This document shows, in pieces, positions 6,578 through 14,487 of a stretch of 16,114 nt of DNA. Where the stretch lies: positions 1-16,114 of the forward strand of contig DCHF01000032.1 in NCBI GenBank assembly GCA_002315555.1, written 5' to 3'. Each line of letters opens with the position of its first letter. The stretch's first letter is position 1. The notes beneath the pieces are model-generated. The model was given only the letters and a program-made list of their open reading frames with translations. It was not told where the DNA came from and did no database searches. The translations under genes were made by a program, and so were the position numbers. The stretch comes from Lachnospiraceae bacterium UBA1759 (GTDB lineage Bacteria > Bacillota > Clostridia > Lachnospirales > Lachnospiraceae).

Positions 6578-6612
6578 AAAGCCCTGCGGTCCGTAACCCG
6601 CGGGGCTTTTAT
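6578..6612 (+). terminator. Terminator after the DUF4349 gene
   Basis: AAAGCCCTGCGG pairs with CCGCGGGGCTTT (12 bp, one U-G pair) across an 8-nt loop, ending in TTTTAT. It lies about 80 bp past the stop codon. The rest of the 6500-6718 gap shows no gene or clear element. Confidence 0.88.
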
Positions 6613-6718
6613 ATTCCATATTCCTCATTCGCTTGCGCGTCTTGAGAACAGCCGTCCCGCTGCCTTGATCATACGATACACTTGTCAATAATCAGGAATA
6701 AACCGGCAAATACTGTTG

Positions 6719-6747
6719 TAGACATTCCTTACAGACAGTACTATAAT
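6719..6747 (+). promoter_or_regulatory. Promoter of the ABC exporter operon
   Basis: -35 TAGACA (one mismatch to consensus) and a perfect -10 TATAAT are separated by 17 bp. The predicted start is near 6754, leaving a leader of about 25 nt before the GTG at 6779. No comparable promoter was noticed before the later genes, whose gaps are too short to hold one, so this one probably serves the whole seven-gene set. Confidence 0.82.
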
Positions 6748-6756
6748 TTATGTAAG
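6728..6756 (+). promoter_or_regulatory. Inverted repeat across the exporter promoter
   Basis: CTTACA (6728-6733) is mirrored by TGTAAG (6751-6756), with the -10 box between and the second arm on the predicted start site. This is where a dimeric repressor would block transcription. No regulator gene is adjacent, so the factor is unknown. Six-base arms can arise by chance. Confidence 0.35.
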
Positions 6757-6778
6757 TTTACTCTTAGAGGTGGCCTTC

Positions 6779-7870
6779 GTGAAGCGAAAAATCCCAATCA
6801 TTACAGCGCTTTGTACCGCTGGTATTTTGCTTTCCTCCTGCGGGATCATCCCGGAGGAAGAATCCTTCTATGCCGCTCCGACGCTTTCCAATTCTGTAGC
6901 GGTCGATTATAACATGTCTGTTTGCACCATCACAGATATCTACTCGGAAGAGACGATTCCCGTCAAATACATTCCCGTTAAAACCGCATCACTCCTTTTC
7001 CCAATCAATGGAATTGCATATGACACGTTTTTTGTCACTCTCGGTGAGACCGTCACGGAGGGACAGCTTCTTGCGCAGTTGAACATGGGAACACTGCTTG
7101 ACGACGAAGATGCTTGTGTCCGCGCTCTGGACAATTACGCACTCCAGCTCTCACAGTTGGAAGACAGCCGCAGCATGTCGCTGAAAAAGCAGCAGTATGA
7201 CGGTGCGGGGTGGGATGCCGATGATCAGGCCAAAGCCTTGAATAACATCAACAAACAGTATGATCACCAGAAGCAGAATATCGAAGATCAGATCTATCTG
7301 ACCGATCTCCGGCTTAAGGATATCCGGGAAAAGATCGACGAGCGCCGCCTGTATGCTCCGTTTGAAGGTGTTATTTCCTATGTCTACTCTCCGGAATCCG
7401 GCGATGTCAGCTCCACCTTTAAAAAAATCTTCGGAATTTCAGACTCATCACAGTCGATCTTCCGCGCCGATACCAAGATCTGGTCCACGTTCACACCGGG
7501 CGATGTCTACTCCGTGGCCGCAAACGACCGCGAATATGCCGTCACCGTCATCGACGCAGCGGAGCTCGGTTTGGAAACGAAGGGCCGCACAGAAGGGAAG
7601 TCCGATTACGTCTATTTCTCCTTAAACGAACCGGTCTTTGATCTGGAGGACGGTGCCAAGGGTTCCATTACCATCGTCACGACCAACGTCACGAACGTAA
7701 AAGCCGTTCCGAAAGCCGCCATCTCCAACATCAACGGAAAGGACGTTGTCTACGTCCTCGGCGAAGACGGCCTCCGAACCTATATCGAAGTTACGACCGG
7801 CGCAAGAAACGAGCGCTATGTTGAGATCATAGACGGGCTTGAACCCGGTGATGAAGTAATCATTAACTGA
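6779..7870 (+). CDS. Membrane-fusion protein 1 (HlyD-like lipoprotein)
   Basis: This 363-residue adaptor-type protein is anchored by a lipobox LSSC (C21). It has the membrane-fusion protein layout: first lipoyl half-motif about 72-102 (LLFPINGIAYDTFFVTLGETVTEGQLLAQL), an alpha-helical hairpin about 106-190 rich in Gln, Asp and Lys, the second half-motif LYAPFEGVISYV (191-202), and beta-barrel and proximal domains to the end (LEPGDEVIIN). It should sit outside the cell membrane and couple to the permease of the operon. A GTG at 6770 opens the frame but overlaps the AGAGG ribosome site; the GTG at 6779 has 8-nt spacing and starts a normal signal peptide, so it is preferred. It is the first gene of the operon and 11 bp from the next. 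Substrate unknown. Confidence 0.85.
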   Translation: MKRKIPIITALCTAGILLSSCGIIPEEESFYAAPTLSNSVAVDYNMSVCTITDIYSEETIPVKYIPVKTASLLFPINGIAYDTFFVTLGETVTEGQLLAQLNMGTLLDDEDACVRALDNYALQLSQLEDSRSMSLKKQQYDGAGWDADDQAKALNNINKQYDHQKQNIEDQIYLTDLRLKDIREKIDERRLYAPFEGVISYVYSPESGDVSSTFKKIFGISDSSQSIFRADTKIWSTFTPGDVYSVAANDREYAVTVIDAAELGLETKGRTEGKSDYVYFSLNEPVFDLEDGAKGSITIVTTNVTNVKAVPKAAISNINGKDVVYVLGEDGLRTYIEVTTGARNERYVEIIDGLEPGDEVIIN

Positions 7871-7881
7871 CGAGGCGGAAC

Positions 7882-8976
7882 ATGAAGAAAAAACTGATAT
7901 TACTTTTGGTATTCGGCATGCTCCTTGCCGGATGCGGTAAAAAAGCCGAAGAGCCGGTGCCTGAACTTCTGGAACCGGTCAATGCAAAACTGGATACTGA
8001 GATCGTAACACGCGGCGATGTGCTGAAGCAGCTGATTTACGAAGCTAATGTTGCCCCGGTCTCCGTACCGCTTTCTTTCTCAACGGACGGAACCATTGAA
8101 ACGATCAACGCCCACCTCGGCGACCATGTGGAAGCCGGTGATCCGATCATCACCCTGAATCAAGAGGCCATCACCGACCAGATCAAAGATCTGGAAGATC
8201 AGATTGCCTACATCACCATGGAAGGTTCTTACGAGGACCGCATTGCCGACCTTGAGATTTCCATTCTGCAAACAGCACTTGATGAGTATCAGTCCCATCC
8301 GGACCGCGATGCCGTAACAGAAGGCTCCAAGATCGTCGCCGTTCAGCAGGCTCAGCTGAGAAAACAGCAGTCCATTGAGAACCGGAATGCCACTCTGGAA
8401 GAGCTGAACCGTTCCCTGACCGCCCTGACCGACAGCCTTCAGGAATCCGTGATCACGGCTCCGGTTGCCGGCACGGTATATTACAACGAATCCCTGAGCG
8501 AAGGTTCCTACGTACGCGCAGAAAAAACGATCTGCTACATCCTGGATTCCTCCGAGCTTATACTGGTCACGCAGACCGGTATCTCCGAGGCCGATGTTAC
8601 GAAAAAAGAAAGCTATGCCTGGATCAACGGCGAACGCTGGGAAATCGAACTGATTCCGATGAGCAATGAAAAAATGTCCTCGATCATCGCTTCCGGTCAA
8701 CCGCTGAAGCGAAGCTTTACGATCAAGGAGAAGGCCGGGAAAACAGTATCGGCCGGAGATTACGGTGTGGTCGTCGTCAATCTCATCGACCAGAAGGATG
8801 TGCTCACAGTGCCGAAGACTACGCTGAAGCGTGACAGCGGCGGCTTCTATGTGTACCTTGTGGTCGGAGAAAATGAACGCGAAAAACGATATGTATCGGT
8901 CGGTTATTCCAACGGAGTAACTACAGAGATCAAAGACGGACTTGCGGAAGGAGATGTCGTATATGTACAGAATTAA
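7882..8976 (+). CDS. Membrane-fusion protein 2 (HlyD-like lipoprotein)
   Basis: This 364-residue adaptor protein has a clear lipoprotein signal peptide with LLAGC (C18) followed by a charged linker. Lipoyl half-motifs are SFSTDGTIETINAHLGDHVE (66-85) and VITAPVAGTVYY (190-201), the second being the canonical family signature. Between them lies a helical hairpin (about 95-188) with a break near SHPDRDAV. The C-terminal part carries the barrel and the LTVPKTTLKR segment typical of adaptor proteins and ends GLAEGDVVYVQN. It is clearly different from the proteins encoded before and after it, so this is not a recent tandem duplication. Its last codons overlap the start of the next gene by 14 nt. 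Confidence 0.88.
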   Translation: MKKKLILLLVFGMLLAGCGKKAEEPVPELLEPVNAKLDTEIVTRGDVLKQLIYEANVAPVSVPLSFSTDGTIETINAHLGDHVEAGDPIITLNQEAITDQIKDLEDQIAYITMEGSYEDRIADLEISILQTALDEYQSHPDRDAVTEGSKIVAVQQAQLRKQQSIENRNATLEELNRSLTALTDSLQESVITAPVAGTVYYNESLSEGSYVRAEKTICYILDSSELILVTQTGISEADVTKKESYAWINGERWEIELIPMSNEKMSSIIASGQPLKRSFTIKEKAGKTVSAGDYGVVVVNLIDQKDVLTVPKTTLKRDSGGFYVYLVVGENEREKRYVSVGYSNGVTTEIKDGLAEGDVVYVQN

Positions 8977-10081
8977 ACGTATGACCGCGGCAGTTCTCCT
9001 TACCGCAGCACTGATTTTCACCGTGTCCTCCGCTTATGCGGAATCCGAACTGATTCCCGTGGAAGATATTAAAGCAGATAATACGAATTATAATACCGTT
9101 CATCCGGAATACGGCACGTTTACAAACACGACCTCTTTGAACGGCTCTGCTTTGATTCCGGATAAGACCTCCGTTCTTTACAAGGGAAGACCCGCAAAGT
9201 ATGTGTCGACCGTTGCAAAGCACGGCGATACCGTGAAAGAGGGCGATCCGCTCGTGGAGATCAAAATCGAAGTCGATGAGTATCATCTTGCGGAACTCGA
9301 ATTGAAACTTCAGCGTGCAAAGGAATCCTATACGGAAACCGAGCAAGCTTACATCAGTGACATTAACGATCTTCAGAAGGATCTGAACAAGCTTCCGGCC
9401 GATGACACTTTCGGACGCAAAACGGTCACTCTGTATATCGAGAAGGCCCGTCTGGAACTGGAACAATACCGTTTTGAACAGAACCGGACCATCGCCGATC
9501 TGCAGAAGGAACTGGATGAGATCTATGAGGACCGCGATGTTCAGTATATTTTCGCCCCTTGCGACGGTTATGTCTATGACACGGTCTTCTTTGACGATGA
9601 CGCAACGATCTATACGAATCAGCCCGTCTGCACGCTTGCGAACCTTTCATCGGTCCTGATTCGTGTTTCAAATGACCATTTTTCCTGCGGAATGACCGCA
9701 ACAGCGGAAGCCGGCAATAACAACAACCGCGTCCTGCTGGACTCGGAGATCATCATTTCTTCAAACGCACTGGGCGATGCCTCCTCGACATTTGCCTATT
9801 TGAAGCCGGACCTGACGGAATTTGACTTTACGACGATGTCTGTCTTTGCGCTGAACATCGACCGCGTCATCTTCAACGTTAAGGCGGAAACTGTTCATCT
9901 GGAAAATGTGCTGGTAATTCCAAAGACTGCGGCAAATGCGGACAATGACGTCTTCTACGTTTTAAAATACGGCGATGATCACGTCATTCATAAGCGTTAC
10001 ATCGGCGTCGGTCAGAGCAGCCGCGACCAGTGCTGGGTCCTTTACGGCGTTAACGAATCCGATTCACTGATCACGAACTGA
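8963..10081 (+). CDS. Membrane-fusion protein 3 (Sec-secreted, non-lipidated)
   Basis: This 372-residue protein has a signal peptide ending AYA-E (residues 24-27), a type I signal peptidase site, with no lipobox cysteine. A lipoyl-like half-motif (about 78-101, HGDTVKEGDPLVEI), a helical hairpin (about 103-192) and a second half-motif YIFAPCDGYVYD (195-206) follow, then a barrel region with LVIPKTAA. The frame opens at a TTG at 8942, but the ATG at 8963 has AAGGAG 9 nt upstream and begins the signal peptide. It overlaps gene 2 by 14 nt and precedes the permease by 14 bp. How it stays at the membrane is unclear: it could be held by the other two adaptors or by an uncleaved signal. Confidence 0.82.
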   Translation: MYRIKRMTAAVLLTAALIFTVSSAYAESELIPVEDIKADNTNYNTVHPEYGTFTNTTSLNGSALIPDKTSVLYKGRPAKYVSTVAKHGDTVKEGDPLVEIKIEVDEYHLAELELKLQRAKESYTETEQAYISDINDLQKDLNKLPADDTFGRKTVTLYIEKARLELEQYRFEQNRTIADLQKELDEIYEDRDVQYIFAPCDGYVYDTVFFDDDATIYTNQPVCTLANLSSVLIRVSNDHFSCGMTATAEAGNNNNRVLLDSEIIISSNALGDASSTFAYLKPDLTEFDFTTMSVFALNIDRVIFNVKAETVHLENVLVIPKTAANADNDVFYVLKYGDDHVIHKRYIGVGQSSRDQCWVLYGVNESDSLITN

Positions 10082-10095
10082 GAAAGGAGGCCCGA

Positions 10096-12900
10096 ATGCT
10101 TCGGTTTGTTATTCAAAAGATGCTGAACAAGAAGTGGATGGTTCTTTCTCTTCTGATCGGCAATATTCTTCTCATCAGCATTGCCGCTGCAAATCCGCTT
10201 TATACGGATGCCGTTCTGCAGCGGACGCTGACCACCTATTTCAGTAACTACATTGCAGACAACAACCGTTATCCCACGACATACGTTGTCCGTTTTGCCG
10301 GTCTGTCCAATCAGGACGGTGCCGTGGAAGCGGCTTATGCGCATATCTTGGATACCGTCGATGAAATGGAGCTTCCGATACTGGAAGTTGTCGGTAGCTA
10401 TTCGGTCGGCAGTTCGCAGACGCTTTCCAGTCTGGACCGCAGCGACCGCAGATCCGTGATCGATCTGAATGCTCTGACCAACCTGAATGATCACATTGAG
10501 ATCGTCGCCGGTACGCTCGCCTCTCCGGAAAAAGAAGAGGACGGTAGTATCCAGGTCATCGTTTCCGAATCGTCATTCCAGGAAATGAATATGATCCTCG
10601 GTGAGTACATCGACTATAAGACCCTGAAGGATCCGGACGGCAACTATATCCGCATCCATGTGGTCGGTGTGTTTAAAAACAAGGATGACAGTGATCCTTA
10701 CTGGGTCCAGGCGCCGGGAAGCTATCGCTACACGGTCTTCATGAATGAGGATCTTTATACAAGCACCTACTTGAACGGCTATGTTGCAAAATCCATTACC
10801 GCAAGCTGGTACGTTCTGTATGACTACTCGGCGATCACCGTCGATAAAGTCAGTCATGTCATGAATACCACTGCGGAATTCAATGAATACTATTCAAATG
10901 TCAGCAATCTCTCATCTTACAATTATTATGAGAATATTCTGAATGAGTACATTAAGACCCGTTTGAAGGTCATCACCACTTTCCTCGTTCTGCAGGTTCC
11001 GGTGCTGATTCTTCTTGCCGCCTTTATTTTCATGGTTTCCAAGCAGATGCTGGATATGGAGCAGGGTGAGATTGCGGTCTTAAAGAGCCGCGGTGCATCA
11101 AAGAAGCAGATCATCGGCATCTATTTTGTACAGAGTGCCGTGACGATTCTGATTTCCATCGGCATCGGCATCCCGCTGGCCTTCTTTTTGGTCAAGGTCC
11201 TGGGCTCTGCCAATGCCTTCCTGGAATTTGTCAGCAGAAAGTCCCTCAAGCTTCGAATGAACCTGACGGTGGTCTACTACATTTTGGCAGCCGCTGTTCT
11301 TTCGATCCTTGCAATGGTCATCCCGGTATTCCGCCACTCCAATGTCACGATCGTCAACCACAAACAGCGGAAACACAGAAAGAGCGATACCCCGCTCTGG
11401 CAGAGATTATTCCTGGATGTCATCATTCTCGGTGTTTCTCTTTACGGTCTCTACACGTTCAATAACCAGAAAGATTATCTTTCTCAGATGGTTCTTCAGG
11501 GCAAGTCGGTGGACCCGTTAATGTTCCTGAGTGCGTCCCTGTTCATTCTCGGTGCCGGATTATTTGCGCTCCGCATTATTCCGCTGATTTCAAAGCTGAT
11601 TTTTGTGATCTTCAAAAAGCAATGGAGTCCCGCACTTTATACTTCCTTCGTGCGCATCACGCGTACACGGAAGCAGCAGGGATTCATCATGGTCTTCCTG
11701 ATCATGACGATCGCCATCGGTGTGTTTAATGCATCGGCAGCGCGAACCATCAATAACAATGATGAACAGAACCTGTATTACACGACCGGCGCGAATGTCG
11801 TGATCCAGCAGCGGTGGGAGACGAACGCCGCGCTCGTCGCTCTGGATCCGGAGCTCGAACTGGAATACTATGAGCCGGACTACGGCCATTATTCATCCCT
11901 GGTCGGAAAGGGTGCGGAAAGCGTTACCCGCGTACAGGTGGAAAAGGATCTTATTGTAAGCGCCGGAAGCGGAGTGATCAAAGATGCACAGGTCATCGGT
12001 ATCAATACCAGAGAATTCGGTGAGACCGCATGGTTTGACGAGTCGCTTCTTCCGGAGCACTGGTATAACTATTTGAATGCCATGTCGCAGAATTCCAACG
12101 CGATTCTGGTATCCTCCAATTTCAAGACCAATTACGGTTATAAGATCGGCGATGTGATCACCATCCGCTTTACCGGAAAAGAATCCTTCCGCGGTATCAT
12201 CTACGGTTTCGTGGATTACTGGCCGGGTTATTCCTCAACGGTCTATTCCAAGGATTACGACGGACTTTACACAAACAGTGACAATTATCTGGTCGTCACG
12301 AATCTGAGTACGATGCAGAAGACCTGGGGTATTCGTCCGTATCAGGTCTGGATCAAGGCAACGGATTCCACGGAATTCGTGTACGATATGATCAAGGAAT
12401 ACAATATTGAGACCACAAAGCTTGTCGATACCTCCGCGGAGCTCGTCAAGCATAAGAACGATGCCGTCCTTCAGGGTACCAACGGTCTCCTGACGGTAGG
12501 CTTCATCGTCGCGCTTGTGCTTTGCACTGTCGGCTTCCTGATCTACTGGATCCTATCCATCCGGAGCCGCGAGCTGCAATTCGGCATTTTCCGCGCGATG
12601 GGTATGTCCATGAATGAAATCATTGTCATGCTTCTCAATGAGCACCTGTTTATTTCGGGAACGTCCATTATCGCCGGTGTGATCGTCGGTCTTCTGGCGT
12701 CCAAACTCTTTATGCCGCTCATTCAGATCGCATATTCATCGGTCGATTACGCTCTCCCGCTCCGCGTGGTGAACGAATCCTCCGACGGTATCCGTCTGGC
12801 AGTCATCATCGGCCTTATGGTCATCATCTGCCTTGCGATCCTTGCATGGATCATCCGCAGCATGAAGATCGCGCAGGCATTAAAACTCGGGGAGGATTAA
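10096..12900 (+). CDS. FtsX/MacB-type ABC transporter permease, about 10 TM, two large outer domains
   Basis: This 934-residue membrane subunit has TM1 at about 14-32, then a large outer domain (about 33-288). TM2-4 lie at about 290-313, 338-368 and 388-410 and form the first FtsX unit, which includes LKSRGASKKQI, a typical coupling segment. TM5-6 are at about 437-455 and 473-505 and TM7 at about 528-548. A second outer domain follows (about 549-795), and TM8-10 at about 796-821, 853-873 and 898-920 form the second FtsX unit, with FRAMGMSMNEI as its coupling segment. It is thus an internally duplicated permease that could work as a single chain. An AAAGGAGG ribosome site precedes the ATG. Both ATPases follow directly. 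No sequence feature reveals the substrate; lipids, peptides or lipoproteins are all possible for this family. Confidence 0.92.
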   Translation: MLRFVIQKMLNKKWMVLSLLIGNILLISIAAANPLYTDAVLQRTLTTYFSNYIADNNRYPTTYVVRFAGLSNQDGAVEAAYAHILDTVDEMELPILEVVGSYSVGSSQTLSSLDRSDRRSVIDLNALTNLNDHIEIVAGTLASPEKEEDGSIQVIVSESSFQEMNMILGEYIDYKTLKDPDGNYIRIHVVGVFKNKDDSDPYWVQAPGSYRYTVFMNEDLYTSTYLNGYVAKSITASWYVLYDYSAITVDKVSHVMNTTAEFNEYYSNVSNLSSYNYYENILNEYIKTRLKVITTFLVLQVPVLILLAAFIFMVSKQMLDMEQGEIAVLKSRGASKKQIIGIYFVQSAVTILISIGIGIPLAFFLVKVLGSANAFLEFVSRKSLKLRMNLTVVYYILAAAVLSILAMVIPVFRHSNVTIVNHKQRKHRKSDTPLWQRLFLDVIILGVSLYGLYTFNNQKDYLSQMVLQGKSVDPLMFLSASLFILGAGLFALRIIPLISKLIFVIFKKQWSPALYTSFVRITRTRKQQGFIMVFLIMTIAIGVFNASAARTINNNDEQNLYYTTGANVVIQQRWETNAALVALDPELELEYYEPDYGHYSSLVGKGAESVTRVQVEKDLIVSAGSGVIKDAQVIGINTREFGETAWFDESLLPEHWYNYLNAMSQNSNAILVSSNFKTNYGYKIGDVITIRFTGKESFRGIIYGFVDYWPGYSSTVYSKDYDGLYTNSDNYLVVTNLSTMQKTWGIRPYQVWIKATDSTEFVYDMIKEYNIETTKLVDTSAELVKHKNDAVLQGTNGLLTVGFIVALVLCTVGFLIYWILSIRSRELQFGIFRAMGMSMNEIIVMLLNEHLFISGTSIIAGVIVGLLASKLFMPLIQIAYSSVDYALPLRVVNESSDGIRLAVIIGLMVIICLAILAWIIRSMKIAQALKLGED

Positions 12901-12901
12901 C

Positions 12902-13582
12902 ATGGAAAACATTATTATTGCCAAAAATGTAGACCGCGTGTTCCATACCCAGAGCGGTGATTTTCAGGCGTTAAAGGACATCAATATTGAAATTCCGACC
13001 GGCAAGCTCACGATCCTTCGCGGACGTTCCGGTTCGGGTAAGACCACGTTAATGAATATCCTGGGTGCGCTGGATAAGCCGACCGGCGGTGAGGTCCTTC
13101 TGGAGGGAAATGACATCGTCAAGCTGGATGAAAATGCGCGCGCAAAACTGAGACGAAATGACATCGGATTTGTGTTCCAGTCTGTGGCGCTGATTCCGAT
13201 GATGACGGCGCTGGAAAATGTGGAATTTGCTCTTAGAATGACCAGGTATAAGGGAAATCGTGCCGAACGTGCAATGGAATGCCTGAAGCTCGTCGGTCTG
13301 TCGCAGCGTGCGGATCATCTGCCGCAGGAGCTGTCCGGCGGTGAGCAGCAGCGTGTGGCGATCGCGAGGGCGATCGCCCATCGGCCAAAGGTGCTTTTCA
13401 CCGACGAACCCACCGGCGCGCTGGATACCGTGACCGGTCTTACTGTCGTCAAGATCTTCAAGGATCTTACGACAAAAGAGGGTGTAACGATCGTCATGAC
13501 CACCCATGACGTAGGCCTGATGGAACTCGGTGACAAGGTTTACGAACTGGAAGGAGGCGAACTGATTCATGGAGAACAATGA
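12902..13582 (+). CDS. ABC transporter ATPase A (MacB/LolD-like)
   Basis: This 226-residue cytoplasmic ATPase powers the permease. All motifs are present: Walker A GRSGSGKTT (41-49), Q-loop Q93 in FVFQS, signature LSGGEQQR (144-151), Walker B VLFTDE (164-169) with E169, D-loop ALD, and H-loop H202. Length matches the LolD/MacB-type stand-alone ATPase. It starts 1 bp after the permease stop and takes its GGGAGG ribosome site from the permease's last codons. It overlaps the second ATPase by 14 nt. With two coupling units on the permease, ATPases A and B could form a heterodimer; that pairing is inferred. Confidence 0.95.
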   Translation: MENIIIAKNVDRVFHTQSGDFQALKDINIEIPTGKLTILRGRSGSGKTTLMNILGALDKPTGGEVLLEGNDIVKLDENARAKLRRNDIGFVFQSVALIPMMTALENVEFALRMTRYKGNRAERAMECLKLVGLSQRADHLPQELSGGEQQRVAIARAIAHRPKVLFTDEPTGALDTVTGLTVVKIFKDLTTKEGVTIVMTTHDVGLMELGDKVYELEGGELIHGEQ

Positions 13583-14471
13583 AGCAAGACCCATTATCCA
13601 GTGTGATAACCTGGTAAAGATCTATAAGACTGAAGATATTGAAGTTCTGGCGCTGCAGGGACTTGATATTACCATTAATCAGGGTGAATTGATGGCGATC
13701 ATCGGTAACAGTGGTTCCGGTAAGTCCACGTTCCTCAATATGATCGGCGGTCTGGATCGTCCGTCCGCCGGTAAACTGATCGTAGACGGGCAGGACCTCT
13801 TCAAGATGAACGAGCGGCAGCTGGTCGACTACAAACGGAAGACCGTTGGTTTCGTGTGGCAGAACAATGCAAGAAATCTACTGCCGTATCTGACCGCATG
13901 GCAGAATGCCCAGATGCCGATGCTTTTCGATTCCGAAAAGGTAAAGAAGGACAAAGCGCTGGAGCTTCTGGAGCTGGTTGGCCTCTCACATCGCAAAAAC
14001 AGCCGTTTAAACCAGTTGTCCGGCGGTGAGCAGCAACGTATCGCCATTGCCATTGCACTGGCAAATAACCCCAAAATCTTACTCGCAGACGAGCCTACAG
14101 GTGCCGTCGACGTGAAGACAGGTGCGTACATCCTCGATATGTTCAAAGAACTCAATCGTACGACCGACCTGACGATCGTCATCGTCACTCATGACCGTCT
14201 TCTCAGCAAGAAGGTCAACCGTGTCGCCGCGATCCGCGACGGCAAGATCAGTTCCGAAATGTACATGAAGCAGACCTATCTGGACCGCATGAACGAGATC
14301 ACCGCGTTTACGGAAGCCAGCGAAGTTCAGGATGAATTCGTCATTCTGGACCGCGCCGGAAGAATCCAGCTTCCGAGGGATATTCTCGAAAAGCTTGGAA
14401 TCAGCGGCAACAAGGTCAAAATGGATGTTCGGAACGGACAGATCGTAATCAGTAAACCGGAAGAAGAATAA
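13569..14471 (+). CDS. ABC transporter ATPase B with C-terminal SpoVT/AbrB-like domain
   Basis: This 300-residue cytoplasmic ATPase has a full catalytic core: Walker A GNSGSGKST (46-54), Q98 in FVWQN, signature LSGGEQQR (150-157), Walker B ILLADE (170-175) with E175, and H208. After about residue 235 it continues with a linker and then about 44 residues (253-296) that read like a SpoVT/AbrB swapped-hairpin: FVILDRAGRIQLPRDILEKL, then a VRNGQIVI strand. Small differences from ATPase A are W97 instead of Phe before the Q-loop and Ile instead of the usual Arg in IAIAIAL after the signature. The start has AAGGAGG 11 nt upstream and overlaps ATPase A. The added domain may dimerise, sense a state, or bind DNA; it is not an ordinary ABC feature. 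The domain call is from pattern recognition. Confidence 0.9.
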   Translation: MENNEARPIIQCDNLVKIYKTEDIEVLALQGLDITINQGELMAIIGNSGSGKSTFLNMIGGLDRPSAGKLIVDGQDLFKMNERQLVDYKRKTVGFVWQNNARNLLPYLTAWQNAQMPMLFDSEKVKKDKALELLELVGLSHRKNSRLNQLSGGEQQRIAIAIALANNPKILLADEPTGAVDVKTGAYILDMFKELNRTTDLTIVIVTHDRLLSKKVNRVAAIRDGKISSEMYMKQTYLDRMNEITAFTEASEVQDEFVILDRAGRIQLPRDILEKLGISGNKVKMDVRNGQIVISKPEEE

Positions 14472-14487
14472 AAACAGGAGGAAAAGT

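Noticed and set aside
8080..9021. Long open frame (313 codons) on the minus strand opposite membrane-fusion proteins 2 and 3
   Set aside because: The plus-strand genes have signal peptides, ribosome sites and family motifs; the antisense product resembles nothing known.
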